Program-made: the position numbers and the translations under genes | In this document: in pieces, positions 19,301 through 25,923 of the stretch | Numbering within the stretch: position 1 is the stretch's first letter | Layout of the letters: each line of letters opens with the position of its first letter | Source of the DNA: Amycolatopsis australiensis | GTDB lineage: Bacteria > Actinomycetota > Actinomycetes > Mycobacteriales > Pseudonocardiaceae | NCBI RefSeq assembly: GCF_900119165.1 | Contig: NZ_FPJG01000006.1 | Location: 6,262,001-6,326,000, forward strand | Length of the DNA: 64,000 nt | Direction of reading: 5' to 3' | Notes under the pieces: generated by a model | Database searches by the model: none | Told to the model about the DNA's origin: nothing | What the model saw: only the letters and a program-made list of their open reading frames with translations

Positions 19301-19974
19301 TGACCGGCGAGACGGTCTCGTCGTACACCCCGACCGTCGGGGCCCTGCTGCGGGCCCGCGGCCGACGTCAGGCGCCGATCCGGCGAGGACTGGTCGTGGC
19401 CCTGCCGAACACCCCGGGCCTGGCGCGGTTGCCGGGCGTCACACGCGAACGCGACCTGCTGACCGAGCTGTTCCCCGAGACCGTGGTCCTGCGCGGCCCG
19501 CAGGCGACCCGCGCCGGTGTGCTGCGCGAGCTGCCGGCGCACGAGTGGGTCCACCTGGCCTGCCACGGCCGCAACGACGTCATGCGGCCTTCGAGCAGCA
19601 ACGTCCGGCTGTGGGACGGCCCGCTGTCGGTCCAGGACCTGGCGGCGCTCGACACCGAGCGCGGCGTGCTGGCCGTGCTGACGGCCTGCGAGACCGCGCA
19701 GGGCGGTGCCCTGCTGGCCGACGAGGCACTGCACATCGGCGCGGCGTTCCACCTGGCCGGGTACCCCCACGTGATCGCCACGCTCTGGTCGGCGCACGAC
19801 GCCGCGTCCGCCGAGCTGACGGAGGCCTTTTACCGCGGTCTCGGCGGTTCCGCGGCGTCCGGGCTCGACGCCACCCGCAGCGCGACAGCCCTGCACGCGG
19901 CGGTGCGACAGCTGCGTGACCGCTACCCCGACCGGCCGTCGCGCTGGGCCCCGTACCTCCACGTGGGGCCGTAG
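16342..19974 (+). CDS. TPR-CHAT protease
   Basis: 1210 residues, cytosolic. Residues about 100-790 are tandem TPR-like helical repeats, roughly eleven units of 45-50 residues recognised by recurring GD..L..A...LR.A patterns. The C-terminal about 340 residues are a CHAT (caspase HetF associated with TPRs) peptidase domain with both catalytic positions: His1075 in HLACHG and Cys1116 in LTACETAQ. CHAT enzymes are caspase-like cysteine proteases that are normally activated through their TPR sensor and cut a partner protein. A gene for a candidate gasdermin-like effector follows 35 nt later in the same operon, as in bacterial gasdermin defence loci. The ATG at 16342 follows a G-rich ribosome site. 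There is no gRAMP/Cas gene nearby, so this is not a Craspase. Confidence 0.92.
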   Translation: MAIRGMDADDPIVQLSGRIAARANGNDPRAALDPRLLDDVATLRRLISERGGRRQARRVLSLLADYTAACVHFARHRHLGAADGERDLLAAIELFRPVHEYLPEYVPWSVRSLLGHRAEVVGGTIVERAETLARDGVRLAEAAAAEHDRGKLGHAVAMLREAVDDTPPGHPLRGQRLSSLCAGLVARHELIGDERDAAGAVAAAREAAAATRPDSPFYASTLYRLGAVLRARANATGDQPTADEAIETLERAAAAMPGDHPDRAGCLRELGLLRALRSVTTRDAAAMDRAVGSLREAVAAAGEAGPGRLEQFGFVLVLAHQRTGDRRHITEAVAVFRRAVGLAPDPERPRYQAGLASACRLRFASTREPAAIEEAVAVSRAALSAARSAAQRVSALGELGSALTDRAAVTGDVSDLHAAVDALRQAIAADPGEAPWRSALGSALLALHLATGDDACLDEAIRSARAAVVASPPEDPMRPLRQNLLGRTLWHRGDRTGDREALAEAITTLDAAAEQLPDDHPLQLTVRTNLGAAFGALYRQTREADALHQSVAAFRWVADRMPEDHVKRGSYLGNLGGARYETYLRTGDRAERDAAIGILAEAVRHRNGQDPPAFLSNLAAALMDRHDETGSAADLDLAADAARRAVTLLADDHPTRCVALTSLGRTHLARHRAGRDPAQLDQALELLSAAAAMPTAPAEARILAARQCGDAALGAGKAEAALAALTTAVEQLPLVSGRQLSRPDQELQLARHHGLASDAAASAIAAGRPERAVELLEAGRAILHARVLESRGDLADLRARAPELARRFAELRDDPALAGSAAAAPDAGGPEFADRLDTRHELAREWAELVRTVRTEHGGAGLFRPPRLDELVPAAADGPVVMINVSRYRCDALAVTASGVRAIPLPGLASATLAERAAGFVGALGIACGGAPTAAARDAAEETISATITWLRDTVTQPVLAAFDAPVPRIWWSPTSLLSFLPLHAAVTGETVSSYTPTVGALLRARGRRQAPIRRGLVVALPNTPGLARLPGVTRERDLLTELFPETVVLRGPQATRAGVLRELPAHEWVHLACHGRNDVMRPSSSNVRLWDGPLSVQDLAALDTERGVLAVLTACETAQGGALLADEALHIGAAFHLAGYPHVIATLWSAHDAASAELTEAFYRGLGGSAASGLDATRSATALHAAVRQLRDRYPDRPSRWAPYLHVGP

Positions 19975-20009
19975 GCTCCGATGATCCGCACCCGAGGGGA
20001 AGGCCGCCC

Positions 20010-20768
20010 GTGGCAGCGATGTTCGAGCGATACACCGACGAGCTGCGCGCGCAGTTCGACTACCTGCCGGCCTGGCTGCCCAACACCCACCTGGAGCTGG
20101 GCGACGTCGGCATCCTGCGCCGCGACCGGTTCGAGCGACAGACATCGCTGACCGAGCTGGGCATCCCGTACCGGACGCGAAACAGCGGCCACGGCATCGA
20201 CCTGGACTACAGCTCGTCGGGCAACGTCAGCATCACGGTGTCGGGCGCGGCGGAGAGCCCGGTGGCGGGGCCGCTGCGCATCGCGGTCTCGTTCGCCCGC
20301 GAGCACGGCGTCGTGTTCCAGGCGAAGTCGTGCCACACGAAGGAGATCGCGGACCGCCACACGCTGGGCCGCGCAGTACTCGCCCTGTCCGAGGCAGGTC
20401 GCTGGCCCCGCAACCACGTGGTGATCACGGAGCTGGTCACGACGGGACCGGCGGTGGTGCTGGTCGCGGGCCACCACGACGCCCGCATGGAACTGGCGGC
20501 AACGGTCCCGGCCCCGCTGGACGCCCTGCCGCTGGCGTCGGCGTCCGCGGCCCTGGACGTGGTCAGCTCGCGGGGGATCGGGGTGAAGATCATCGCGCCG
20601 ACGGGCTTGACGCCGTTGTTCCGCGCATCAGGCGTGCGACGCCGTCTGTTCGGTGAAGACCGGTTCGAACATCGAGGGGTGGAGAACGACTGGGGCGAGC
20701 CGCCGGCCGTCGATCTGCCCGACATGCCGGCGGAGTTCATCGAGGTCACCTACGAAGACGTCTTCTGA
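20010..20768 (+). CDS. Candidate bacterial gasdermin-like pore-forming effector next to CHAT protease
   Basis: 252 residues with no signal peptide or classical membrane helix. The order of elements fits the gasdermin N-domain: a short amphipathic N-helix (FERYTDELRAQFDYL), a strand pair ending in SLTELG (compare the SLSDLL-type segment of gasdermins), an amphipathic strand block (65-105), a helix with LGRAVLALSEAG, then HVVITELVTTGPAVVLVAG (136-154), close in pattern to the YVVTEVLQTQ region of human gasdermin D, and a final strand GLTPLFRASGVR. After residue 210 a basic RRR segment and a 40-residue acidic tail (212-252) could be the short autoinhibitory peptide removed by a protease. The usual N-terminal palmitoylated Cys is absent (only Cys108). 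Family assignment is by eye. The alternative is an unrelated beta-rich effector. GTG 20010 has GAGGGGA upstream; ATG 20019 is possible. Confidence 0.5.
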   Translation: MAAMFERYTDELRAQFDYLPAWLPNTHLELGDVGILRRDRFERQTSLTELGIPYRTRNSGHGIDLDYSSSGNVSITVSGAAESPVAGPLRIAVSFAREHGVVFQAKSCHTKEIADRHTLGRAVLALSEAGRWPRNHVVITELVTTGPAVVLVAGHHDARMELAATVPAPLDALPLASASAALDVVSSRGIGVKIIAPTGLTPLFRASGVRRRLFGEDRFEHRGVENDWGEPPAVDLPDMPAEFIEVTYEDVF

Positions 20769-20878
20769 GCGCACGTCCTCGCCCGCGCGACATCACGTTC
20801 TCAGCGTCCTCACAGCGATCTTCCGCAAGAGTTGGGGCCGCCGCCCGCTCCCTGTACCACCGAGAAACGAGACTGGCT

Positions 20879-21652
20879 GTGAACGCCCCTCTGACCAGAC
20901 GCAGTCTCTTCGGCTTCGCGCTGGGCGCCGCCGCGCTGACCGCGTGCTCGGCTCCCGAACCCGCGCCCACGCCTACGCCCGGCAGCGCGAGCCGGCCGAC
21001 CGGCACGGCCGCCACCACCTCCTCCGCCGCTCCCGCCGACACCGCGCCCTCCGGGCCGGCCACCGAGGTGAGCCGGTCGGATTCCGGGCGTCCGCAGGTC
21101 GCGCTGACCTTCCACGGTGCCGGGGATCCGCGGGTCACCCGGGAGGTGCTCGACATCGTGCACCAGCACGGCGCGCGGATCACCGTGCTGGCCGTCGGCA
21201 CCTGGCTCGCCGCCCACCCGGATGCCGCCCGCATGGTCCGCGACGGCGGGCACGAGCTGGGCAACCACACCTGGAGCCACCCCGCCCTGTCCGGGTACGC
21301 CGCCGACCCGATGTACGCCGAGATCCAGCGGTGCCGGGACAAGCTCGTCGAGCTCACCGGGTCGCCCGGCGGCTTCTTCCGGCAGTCCCAGGGCCAGCAC
21401 GCCACCGAGCGCGAACTCGCCGAAGCCGGCCGCGCCGGTTACTCGAAAGTGTTGTCCTACGACGTCGACTCGCTGGACTGGCAGGACCCGGGACCCGCCG
21501 CCATCCGGGCGGCCGTGGCCAAGGCCAAGGCGGGCAGCGTCGTGAGCATGCACCTCGGCCACCCCGGCACGGTCGCCGCCCTGCCCGGGATCCTGACCGA
21601 TCTCGCCGGCCGCGGCCTCACGCCGGTCACCGCGTCGGAACTGCTGGCGTAG
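20879..21652 (+). CDS. Polysaccharide-deacetylase-like lipoprotein (NodB fold, variant motif 1)
   Basis: 257 residues. The N-terminus has a twin-arginine start (TRRSLFGF) and a lipobox ending in Cys23 (LTAC), then a Pro/Thr-rich linker, so it is a Tat-exported lipoprotein. A NodB domain follows: HELGNHTWSHP supplies the two zinc-binding histidines, and a FRQSQGQHA segment resembles motif 3. Motif 1, normally TFDDGP, reads TFHGAGDP, so the usual catalytic base and metal-binding Asp pair is altered; this variant is, to my knowledge, a recognisable actinomycete subfamily. The substrate, peptidoglycan or an extracellular glycan, is uncertain. The GTG at 20879 starts it; the propeller lipoprotein follows after 3 nt. 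Confidence 0.82.
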   Translation: MNAPLTRRSLFGFALGAAALTACSAPEPAPTPTPGSASRPTGTAATTSSAAPADTAPSGPATEVSRSDSGRPQVALTFHGAGDPRVTREVLDIVHQHGARITVLAVGTWLAAHPDAARMVRDGGHELGNHTWSHPALSGYAADPMYAEIQRCRDKLVELTGSPGGFFRQSQGQHATERELAEAGRAGYSKVLSYDVDSLDWQDPGPAAIRAAVAKAKAGSVVSMHLGHPGTVAALPGILTDLAGRGLTPVTASELLA

Positions 21653-21655
21653 CCC

Positions 21656-22858
21656 ATGTCCCTGCGCTCGGCCGCCCTGGCCTTCACCGTTGTCACCGTC
21701 CTGCTCGCCGGGTGCTCCTCCGGCGGCGACCCGATGTCCGGCATGCCCGGGATGAGCGGACCGGGCACCCCGACGTCCGGGCTGCCGCACGAGCCGACCC
21801 CGCCCGCGCCCGCCCTGAACCCGTTGCCCGGCATGCCCGCCGTCCCCGACCCGCACAACGTCGACGCCGCCGCCGGGGCCGGCAAGCTCGCGCCCGCCGT
21901 CGCGGCGGACAAGCCGCTGGTCTACGTGCCGCACAGCGGGTCCGGCGACGTCTGGGTGATCGACCCGGCCACCTTCCAGGTCGTCGCCAAGTACCCGGCG
22001 GGCAAGGAACTCCAGCACGTCGTGCCGTCGTGGGACCTGCGCACCCTCTACGCCACCGACGACCGCGGCGACCACGTGCTGCCGTTCGACCCGAAGACCG
22101 GGCAGCCGGGCAAGCCGTTCCCGGTCGTCGACCCGTACAACATGTACTTCACCCCGGACGGGCGCTACGCGATCTCGGTGGCGGAACGGCTGCGCAAGCT
22201 GGTCTGGTACGACCCGCACACGTGGCAGGTCCACGACGAGACCCCGGCGCCGGACTGCGCGGGCATCGACCACGCCGACTTCTCCCCCGACGGCCGCACC
22301 GCGGTCTTCACCTGCGAATTCGCCGGCCGGGTCGCGGTCGTCGACGTGGCCACCCACCGGCTCGTGCGGATGATCGACATGCCGCACCGCAACACCCACA
22401 TGGGCCCGCAGGACATCAAGCTCGCCCCGGACGGCTCGGTGTACTACATCGCCGACTCCGACGCGAACGGCCTCTGGGTCCTCGACGGCGCCGCGACGCA
22501 CGTCCTGCGCTTCATCGCCACCGGCCGCGGAGCGCACGGCCTCTACCTGTCACGAGACGCGAAGCAGCTGTACGTCACCAACCGGCACGAAGGCAGCGTC
22601 AGCGTGCTCGACGCCTACACCGGCGCGCCGGTCACGACGTGGCGCCTGCCCGGCGGCGGCAGCCCCGACATGGGCAACGTCACCGCCGACGGCACGCAGC
22701 TGTGGCTGTCGGGACGCTACGACCGGGTGGTCTACGTCCTGTCCACAAAGGATGGTTCGCTGATCAGGAAGATCCCCGTCGGCAACGAGCCGCACGGCCT
22801 GTGCGTCTGGCCGCAGCCGGGCCGCTACTCCCTGGGGCACACCGGGATCACGCGCTGA
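21656..22858 (+). CDS. YncE-like beta-propeller lipoprotein
   Basis: 400 residues. Signal peptide with lipobox LLAGC (Cys20), then a Met/Gly/Pro-rich linker (about 21-75, including repeated PGM and GMP). Seven blades of a beta-propeller follow, each with YV..S..V.V.D-type strands as in YncE/cytochrome-D1-like and surface-layer propellers. The HMGP, NMY and HGL positions could bind metal, and the Met-rich linker is compatible with copper, but this is speculation. It is cotranscribed with the deacetylase-like lipoprotein, so both probably sit on the outer face of the membrane. Its stop overlaps the 3' end of the convergent TetR gene by 11 nt. Confidence 0.85.
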   Translation: MSLRSAALAFTVVTVLLAGCSSGGDPMSGMPGMSGPGTPTSGLPHEPTPPAPALNPLPGMPAVPDPHNVDAAAGAGKLAPAVAADKPLVYVPHSGSGDVWVIDPATFQVVAKYPAGKELQHVVPSWDLRTLYATDDRGDHVLPFDPKTGQPGKPFPVVDPYNMYFTPDGRYAISVAERLRKLVWYDPHTWQVHDETPAPDCAGIDHADFSPDGRTAVFTCEFAGRVAVVDVATHRLVRMIDMPHRNTHMGPQDIKLAPDGSVYYIADSDANGLWVLDGAATHVLRFIATGRGAHGLYLSRDAKQLYVTNRHEGSVSVLDAYTGAPVTTWRLPGGGSPDMGNVTADGTQLWLSGRYDRVVYVLSTKDGSLIRKIPVGNEPHGLCVWPQPGRYSLGHTGITR

Positions 22859-23417
22859 CCGCCGTCGTCAGGAGTGCCTCGACGAGCCCGCGCGCCTGCC
22901 GGGCCGGGCCGTCGGCGCCCAACGCGGGCGCCGACGCGTACACGCCTTCCATCACCAGGACGAGCTGGTCGGCGAGCGTCCCGGGATCCGCGACCCGCAG
23001 TCCCGCCGTCAGCTCGCCGATCCGTTCGCGCACCCACGCCTTCGTGCCGATGGCCAGCGCATGGGCGCGCGCCGACGCGTCGGGCAGCTCGGCCATGGCC
23101 ATCAGGAACGGGCAGCCGCGGCAGCGGTCCGGCCGCACCTGGTCGGCGAGCGCGGCGAACAGCGACCGGATCGCTTCGGCAGGGCCGGCGCCGGCTGTCG
23201 CGTCGAGGAACCACTGCCGGTAGCGCTCGCCCGCGCGCTCGACGTACGCGGCGACCAGGTCGTCCTTGGAAGCGAACAGGCGGTACAGCGTGGTCGGGGC
23301 GACGCCGGCCGCCGCCGCGACCGCGTCGACGCCCGTGTTCTTGATGCCACGCCAGTAGAACAGCTCGTGCGCCACCGCCAGGACGTGCTCCCGGGTCTGG
23401 TTGGCACTGCGTCGCAC
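22848..23417 (-). CDS. TetR-family repressor
   Basis: 189 residues. The N-terminal helix-turn-helix (about 8-55, GIKNTGVDAVAAAAGVAPTTLYRLFASKDDLVAAY) is standard TetR. The ligand domain carries a CRGCPFLMAMAEL segment, a motif of the TetR subgroup that often regulates small-molecule or electrophile-responsive genes. The GTG at 23417 follows a TAACCT -10-like box closely, so the transcript may be leaderless. A perfect 20-bp dyad lies between this gene and the divergent metallo-beta-lactamase-fold gene, fitting repression of both. Confidence 0.9.
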   Translation of the reverse strand: MRRSANQTREHVLAVAHELFYWRGIKNTGVDAVAAAAGVAPTTLYRLFASKDDLVAAYVERAGERYRQWFLDATAGAGPAEAIRSLFAALADQVRPDRCRGCPFLMAMAELPDASARAHALAIGTKAWVRERIGELTAGLRVADPGTLADQLVLVMEGVYASAPALGADGPARQARGLVEALLTTAVSA

Positions 23418-23427
23418 AGCCGCTAGG

Positions 23428-23456
23428 TTAACACGTTAGGGAACGATCCCTAACAT
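23428..23456 (+). promoter_or_regulatory. Promoter of the MBL-fold gene
   Basis: TTAACA (23428-23433) and TAACAT (23451-23456) with a 17-nt spacer. A facing minus-strand promoter, TTAGGG and TAACCT, also with a 17-nt spacer, overlaps it, so one repressor site can control both directions. Confidence 0.5.
23435..23454. promoter_or_regulatory. TetR operator, perfect 8-bp-arm dyad
   Basis: GTTAGGGA-ACGA-TCCCTAAC. It covers the spacer and most of the -10 box of the MBL-fold promoter and the -35 region of the tetR promoter. The arms are perfect. Confidence 0.75.
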
Positions 23457-23482
23457 TCGAAACGGAGCCTGGGGGCATACCG

Positions 23483-24403
23483 ATGAGAAAGGCATTCGCC
23501 GTCCTGCTGCTGCTCGTGCTGCTCGCGCCGCCGGCAGCGGCCACCACCCGGCCGCTCACGGTCGGGCGGTCCGCGTCACCGAACCCGGGGTCGGTCAACG
23601 TCCTGTGGGCCGACGCGCCGCGCGGCCTGGTCGTGATCGACTCGGGCCGCACGCTGTCCGAAGCGCGCAAGACCGTGGCCGCGATCCGCGCCACCGGCCG
23701 TCCGGTCGCCGCAATCGTCATCACGCACGCGCACCCCGACCACGTCGGCGGGCTCGGCGTGCTGCACGCGGCCTTCCCGCAGGCGCCGATGTACGCCGGC
23801 GCCGCGACCATCGAGGAGATCCGCACCGACTCGAAGGGCTTCTACGCGCTGACGCGGCAGATCGACGGGGCCGACTACCCGGCCGTGATGACCGTGCCGG
23901 ACCACGTGCTGCGGCCGGGCGTGCCGGTCGTCGTCGGCGGGCTGCTGCTGCGGACCGCCGAGTTCGGCCCGGGCGAGACGGACGCCGCGACGGCGTTCTA
24001 CGAGCCGGTCAGCCGCACGCTGTTCGCGGGCGACCTGGTGGCCAACCACATGACGCCGGCGTTGCTGGAGGGCCACACCTGCGGCTGGCTGGCCGACCTC
24101 GACCGGCTCGCCCGCCGGTTCCCGCACGCCCGGGTCCTCTACCCGGGCCACGGCGCCCCGGGCGGCCCGGAGCTGATCGGCGCGCAGGCGCGCTACATCC
24201 GCGACGTCCGCGCGCTGGTCGCGCCGGTCGCCGCGCCGTCTTCGCCGGGCGGCACGGCGGTGACGCCCGAGGAGCTGGCGTCGGTGAAGGCCCAGCTGGC
24301 GGCGGCCTACCCGGACTACCCGAACGTGGCGTCCCTGCCGACGCTCGTGGACGTCAACATCACGGCCGTGGCCAAGGAGATCGCCACGCAGCCGGCCTGC
24401 TGA
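23483..24403 (+). CDS. Exported MBL-fold metallohydrolase
   Basis: 306 residues with a Sec signal peptide (1-21). The metallo-beta-lactamase fold shows the zinc motif THAHPDH (HxHxDH), a downstream GETDAATAFYEP strand, an FAGDLV Asp and a PGHG histidine, so both metal sites look complete. It resembles the SoxH/quinoprotein-relay-type and lactonase-type exported MBL enzymes; no specific substrate can be named. Divergent from, and probably repressed by, the TetR gene through the shared dyad. A C-terminal segment (about 250-306) with TPEELASVKAQLAAAYPDYPN adds a small helical extension. Confidence 0.85.
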   Translation: MRKAFAVLLLLVLLAPPAAATTRPLTVGRSASPNPGSVNVLWADAPRGLVVIDSGRTLSEARKTVAAIRATGRPVAAIVITHAHPDHVGGLGVLHAAFPQAPMYAGAATIEEIRTDSKGFYALTRQIDGADYPAVMTVPDHVLRPGVPVVVGGLLLRTAEFGPGETDAATAFYEPVSRTLFAGDLVANHMTPALLEGHTCGWLADLDRLARRFPHARVLYPGHGAPGGPELIGAQARYIRDVRALVAPVAAPSSPGGTAVTPEELASVKAQLAAAYPDYPNVASLPTLVDVNITAVAKEIATQPAC

Positions 24404-24547
24404 GTCCCGGACGGGCGCGGCGTCAGGCGGGAGTCGACGCCGGCTGCCGCGCCCATTCCGGGTACTCGCGAGGTTTCCCGGTGCAGCTCCGCGATTTTCG
24501 CGCCGGTCCCGGGTCCGCGTCGTCGGTGAACCGCACGGCCTCCCGCG

Positions 24548-24762
24548 CGCTGCGCACGCTCACACAGGCCAAGCTGGGCCGGTTCCCCGAGCTGCTGACC
24601 GAGGCTGCGACCCCGCGCTCGCCGCGGAGCAGTTCTTCGCCCTGCTGACCGGCCCGCTCGAACGCCGCTCCCGGCTCGGGACGCGCCCCCGAGATCGACG
24701 CCGTCGACGACCAAGCAGCCGACACGACTCTCCGCGCCTTCGCCGCCCGACCCTCGCCCCGC
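24548..24762 (+). pseudogene. Remnant of a TetR-family C-terminal domain
   Basis: One frame encodes LTQAKLGRFPELLTEA and the next frame, directly abutting, DPALAAEQFFALLTGPLERR, which together form the characteristic AefR/TetR_C domain. At least one frameshift separates them and another follows before EIDAVDDQ. No helix-turn-helix part is present upstream. This is a decayed 3' piece of a regulator, filling the 470-bp gap before the dehydrogenase gene. Confidence 0.6.
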
Positions 24763-24871
24763 GCGTCCTTGCCGAAAGTTGCCCAACCCAACTATTGCGT
24801 CGGGAAGGTTTGTCGCACCCCGCCCGCGGGAAGACGGCGGACGGACTGGCCGCGCGCGAAAGGGACGATGC

Positions 24872-25921
24872 ATGCGAGCGCTCACCGTGGTGCCGGACAA
24901 ACCGGGCAGCCTGGACGTCGGCTCGGTCGCCGACCCGCGGCCCGGGCCGGGCGAGCTGCTCGTGCGGGGCGTCGCGCTCGGCGTGTGCGGCACCGACAAG
25001 GAGATCGCGCGCGGTGAATACGGCTGGGCGCCGCCCGGGCGGGACCGGCTCGTGCTCGGGCACGAGTCGCTCGGCCGGGTCCTCACCCCCGCCGGCGGCT
25101 TCGCCGAGGGCGACCTCGTCGTCGGTGTCGTGCGGCGGCCCGATCCCGTGCCGTGCGGCGCGTGCGCGGCCGGGGAATTCGACATGTGCCGCAACGGCCG
25201 CTACACCGAACGCGGCATCAAGGAACGCGACGGCTACGGCAGTGAACTGTGGACCGTCGAGGCGGACTACGCCGTGCGCCTGGATCCGCGGCTGGCCGAC
25301 GTCGGCATGCTGATGGAGCCCACCACGGTGGTCGCCAAGGCGTGGGAGCAGATCCAGCGCGTCGGCGAGCGGGCGTGGTTCGAGCCGCGGCGGGTGCTCG
25401 TCACCGGCGCCGGGCCGATCGGGTTGCTCGCCGCGCTGCTGGGCACGCAACGCGGTCTCGACGTGCACGTCCTCGATCGGGTCGCCGACGGCCCGAAGCC
25501 CGGTCTCGTCAAGGCACTCGGCGCGACCTACCACCACGATCCGGTCGACCGCGTCCTCGCCGCGCTGCGGCCCGACGTCGTCGTGGAGGCCACCGGTGTC
25601 GGCAGTCTCGTGTTCGACGCGATGGCCGGCACGGCGTCCTACGGCATCGTCTGCCTCACCGGCGTGTCGCCGGCCGGGCGCAGCCTCACCGTCGACGCCG
25701 GGTCCCTCAACCGCGACCTCGTCCTCGAAAACGACGTCGTCATCGGCTCGGTCAACGCGAACCTCCGCCACTACCACGCCGCGGCGGACGCGCTCGCCCG
25801 CGCCGACCTCGGCTGGCTGAGCGGGCTGATCACCCGCCGGGTGCCGCTCGGCCGCGCCGCGGAAGCCTTCGACGCGGGCGAGGACGACGTCAAGGTCGTC
25901 ATCGCGCTGCCGGGCGACTGA
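24872..25921 (+). CDS. Zinc-dependent medium-chain dehydrogenase, glucose-1-dehydrogenase-like
   Basis: 349 residues. An N-terminal GroES-like domain contains the catalytic-zinc residues (CGTDKEIA near residue 37, then GHES) and partial structural-zinc cysteines (CGACAAGEFDMC). A Rossmann domain follows with VTGAGPIGLLAALLG. The pattern ARGEYGWAPPGRDRLVLGHESLG and the long FD.C.NG.YTERGI segment fit the glucose/galactose dehydrogenase branch, oxidising glucose to gluconolactone with NAD(P). The ATG at 24872 has AAGGGA upstream. It ends 2 nt before the GH15 trehalase-like gene, so its glucose could come directly from that enzyme. Confidence 0.85.
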   Translation: MRALTVVPDKPGSLDVGSVADPRPGPGELLVRGVALGVCGTDKEIARGEYGWAPPGRDRLVLGHESLGRVLTPAGGFAEGDLVVGVVRRPDPVPCGACAAGEFDMCRNGRYTERGIKERDGYGSELWTVEADYAVRLDPRLADVGMLMEPTTVVAKAWEQIQRVGERAWFEPRRVLVTGAGPIGLLAALLGTQRGLDVHVLDRVADGPKPGLVKALGATYHHDPVDRVLAALRPDVVVEATGVGSLVFDAMAGTASYGIVCLTGVSPAGRSLTVDAGSLNRDLVLENDVVIGSVNANLRHYHAAADALARADLGWLSGLITRRVPLGRAAEAFDAGEDDVKVVIALPGD

Positions 25922-25923
25922 CC

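Noticed and set aside
16342..19974. Craspase (type III-E) TPR-CHAT subunit
   Set aside because: No gRAMP, Cas or CRISPR nearby, and the next gene looks like an independent effector.
16288..20145. A 1285-residue minus-strand open frame across the CHAT gene
   Set aside because: Antisense shadow of the CHAT coding frame; no ribosome site and no domain.
24779..25921. Longer start of the dehydrogenase at 24779
   Set aside because: The additional 31 residues are unlike the family and the ATG at 24872 has its own ribosome site.
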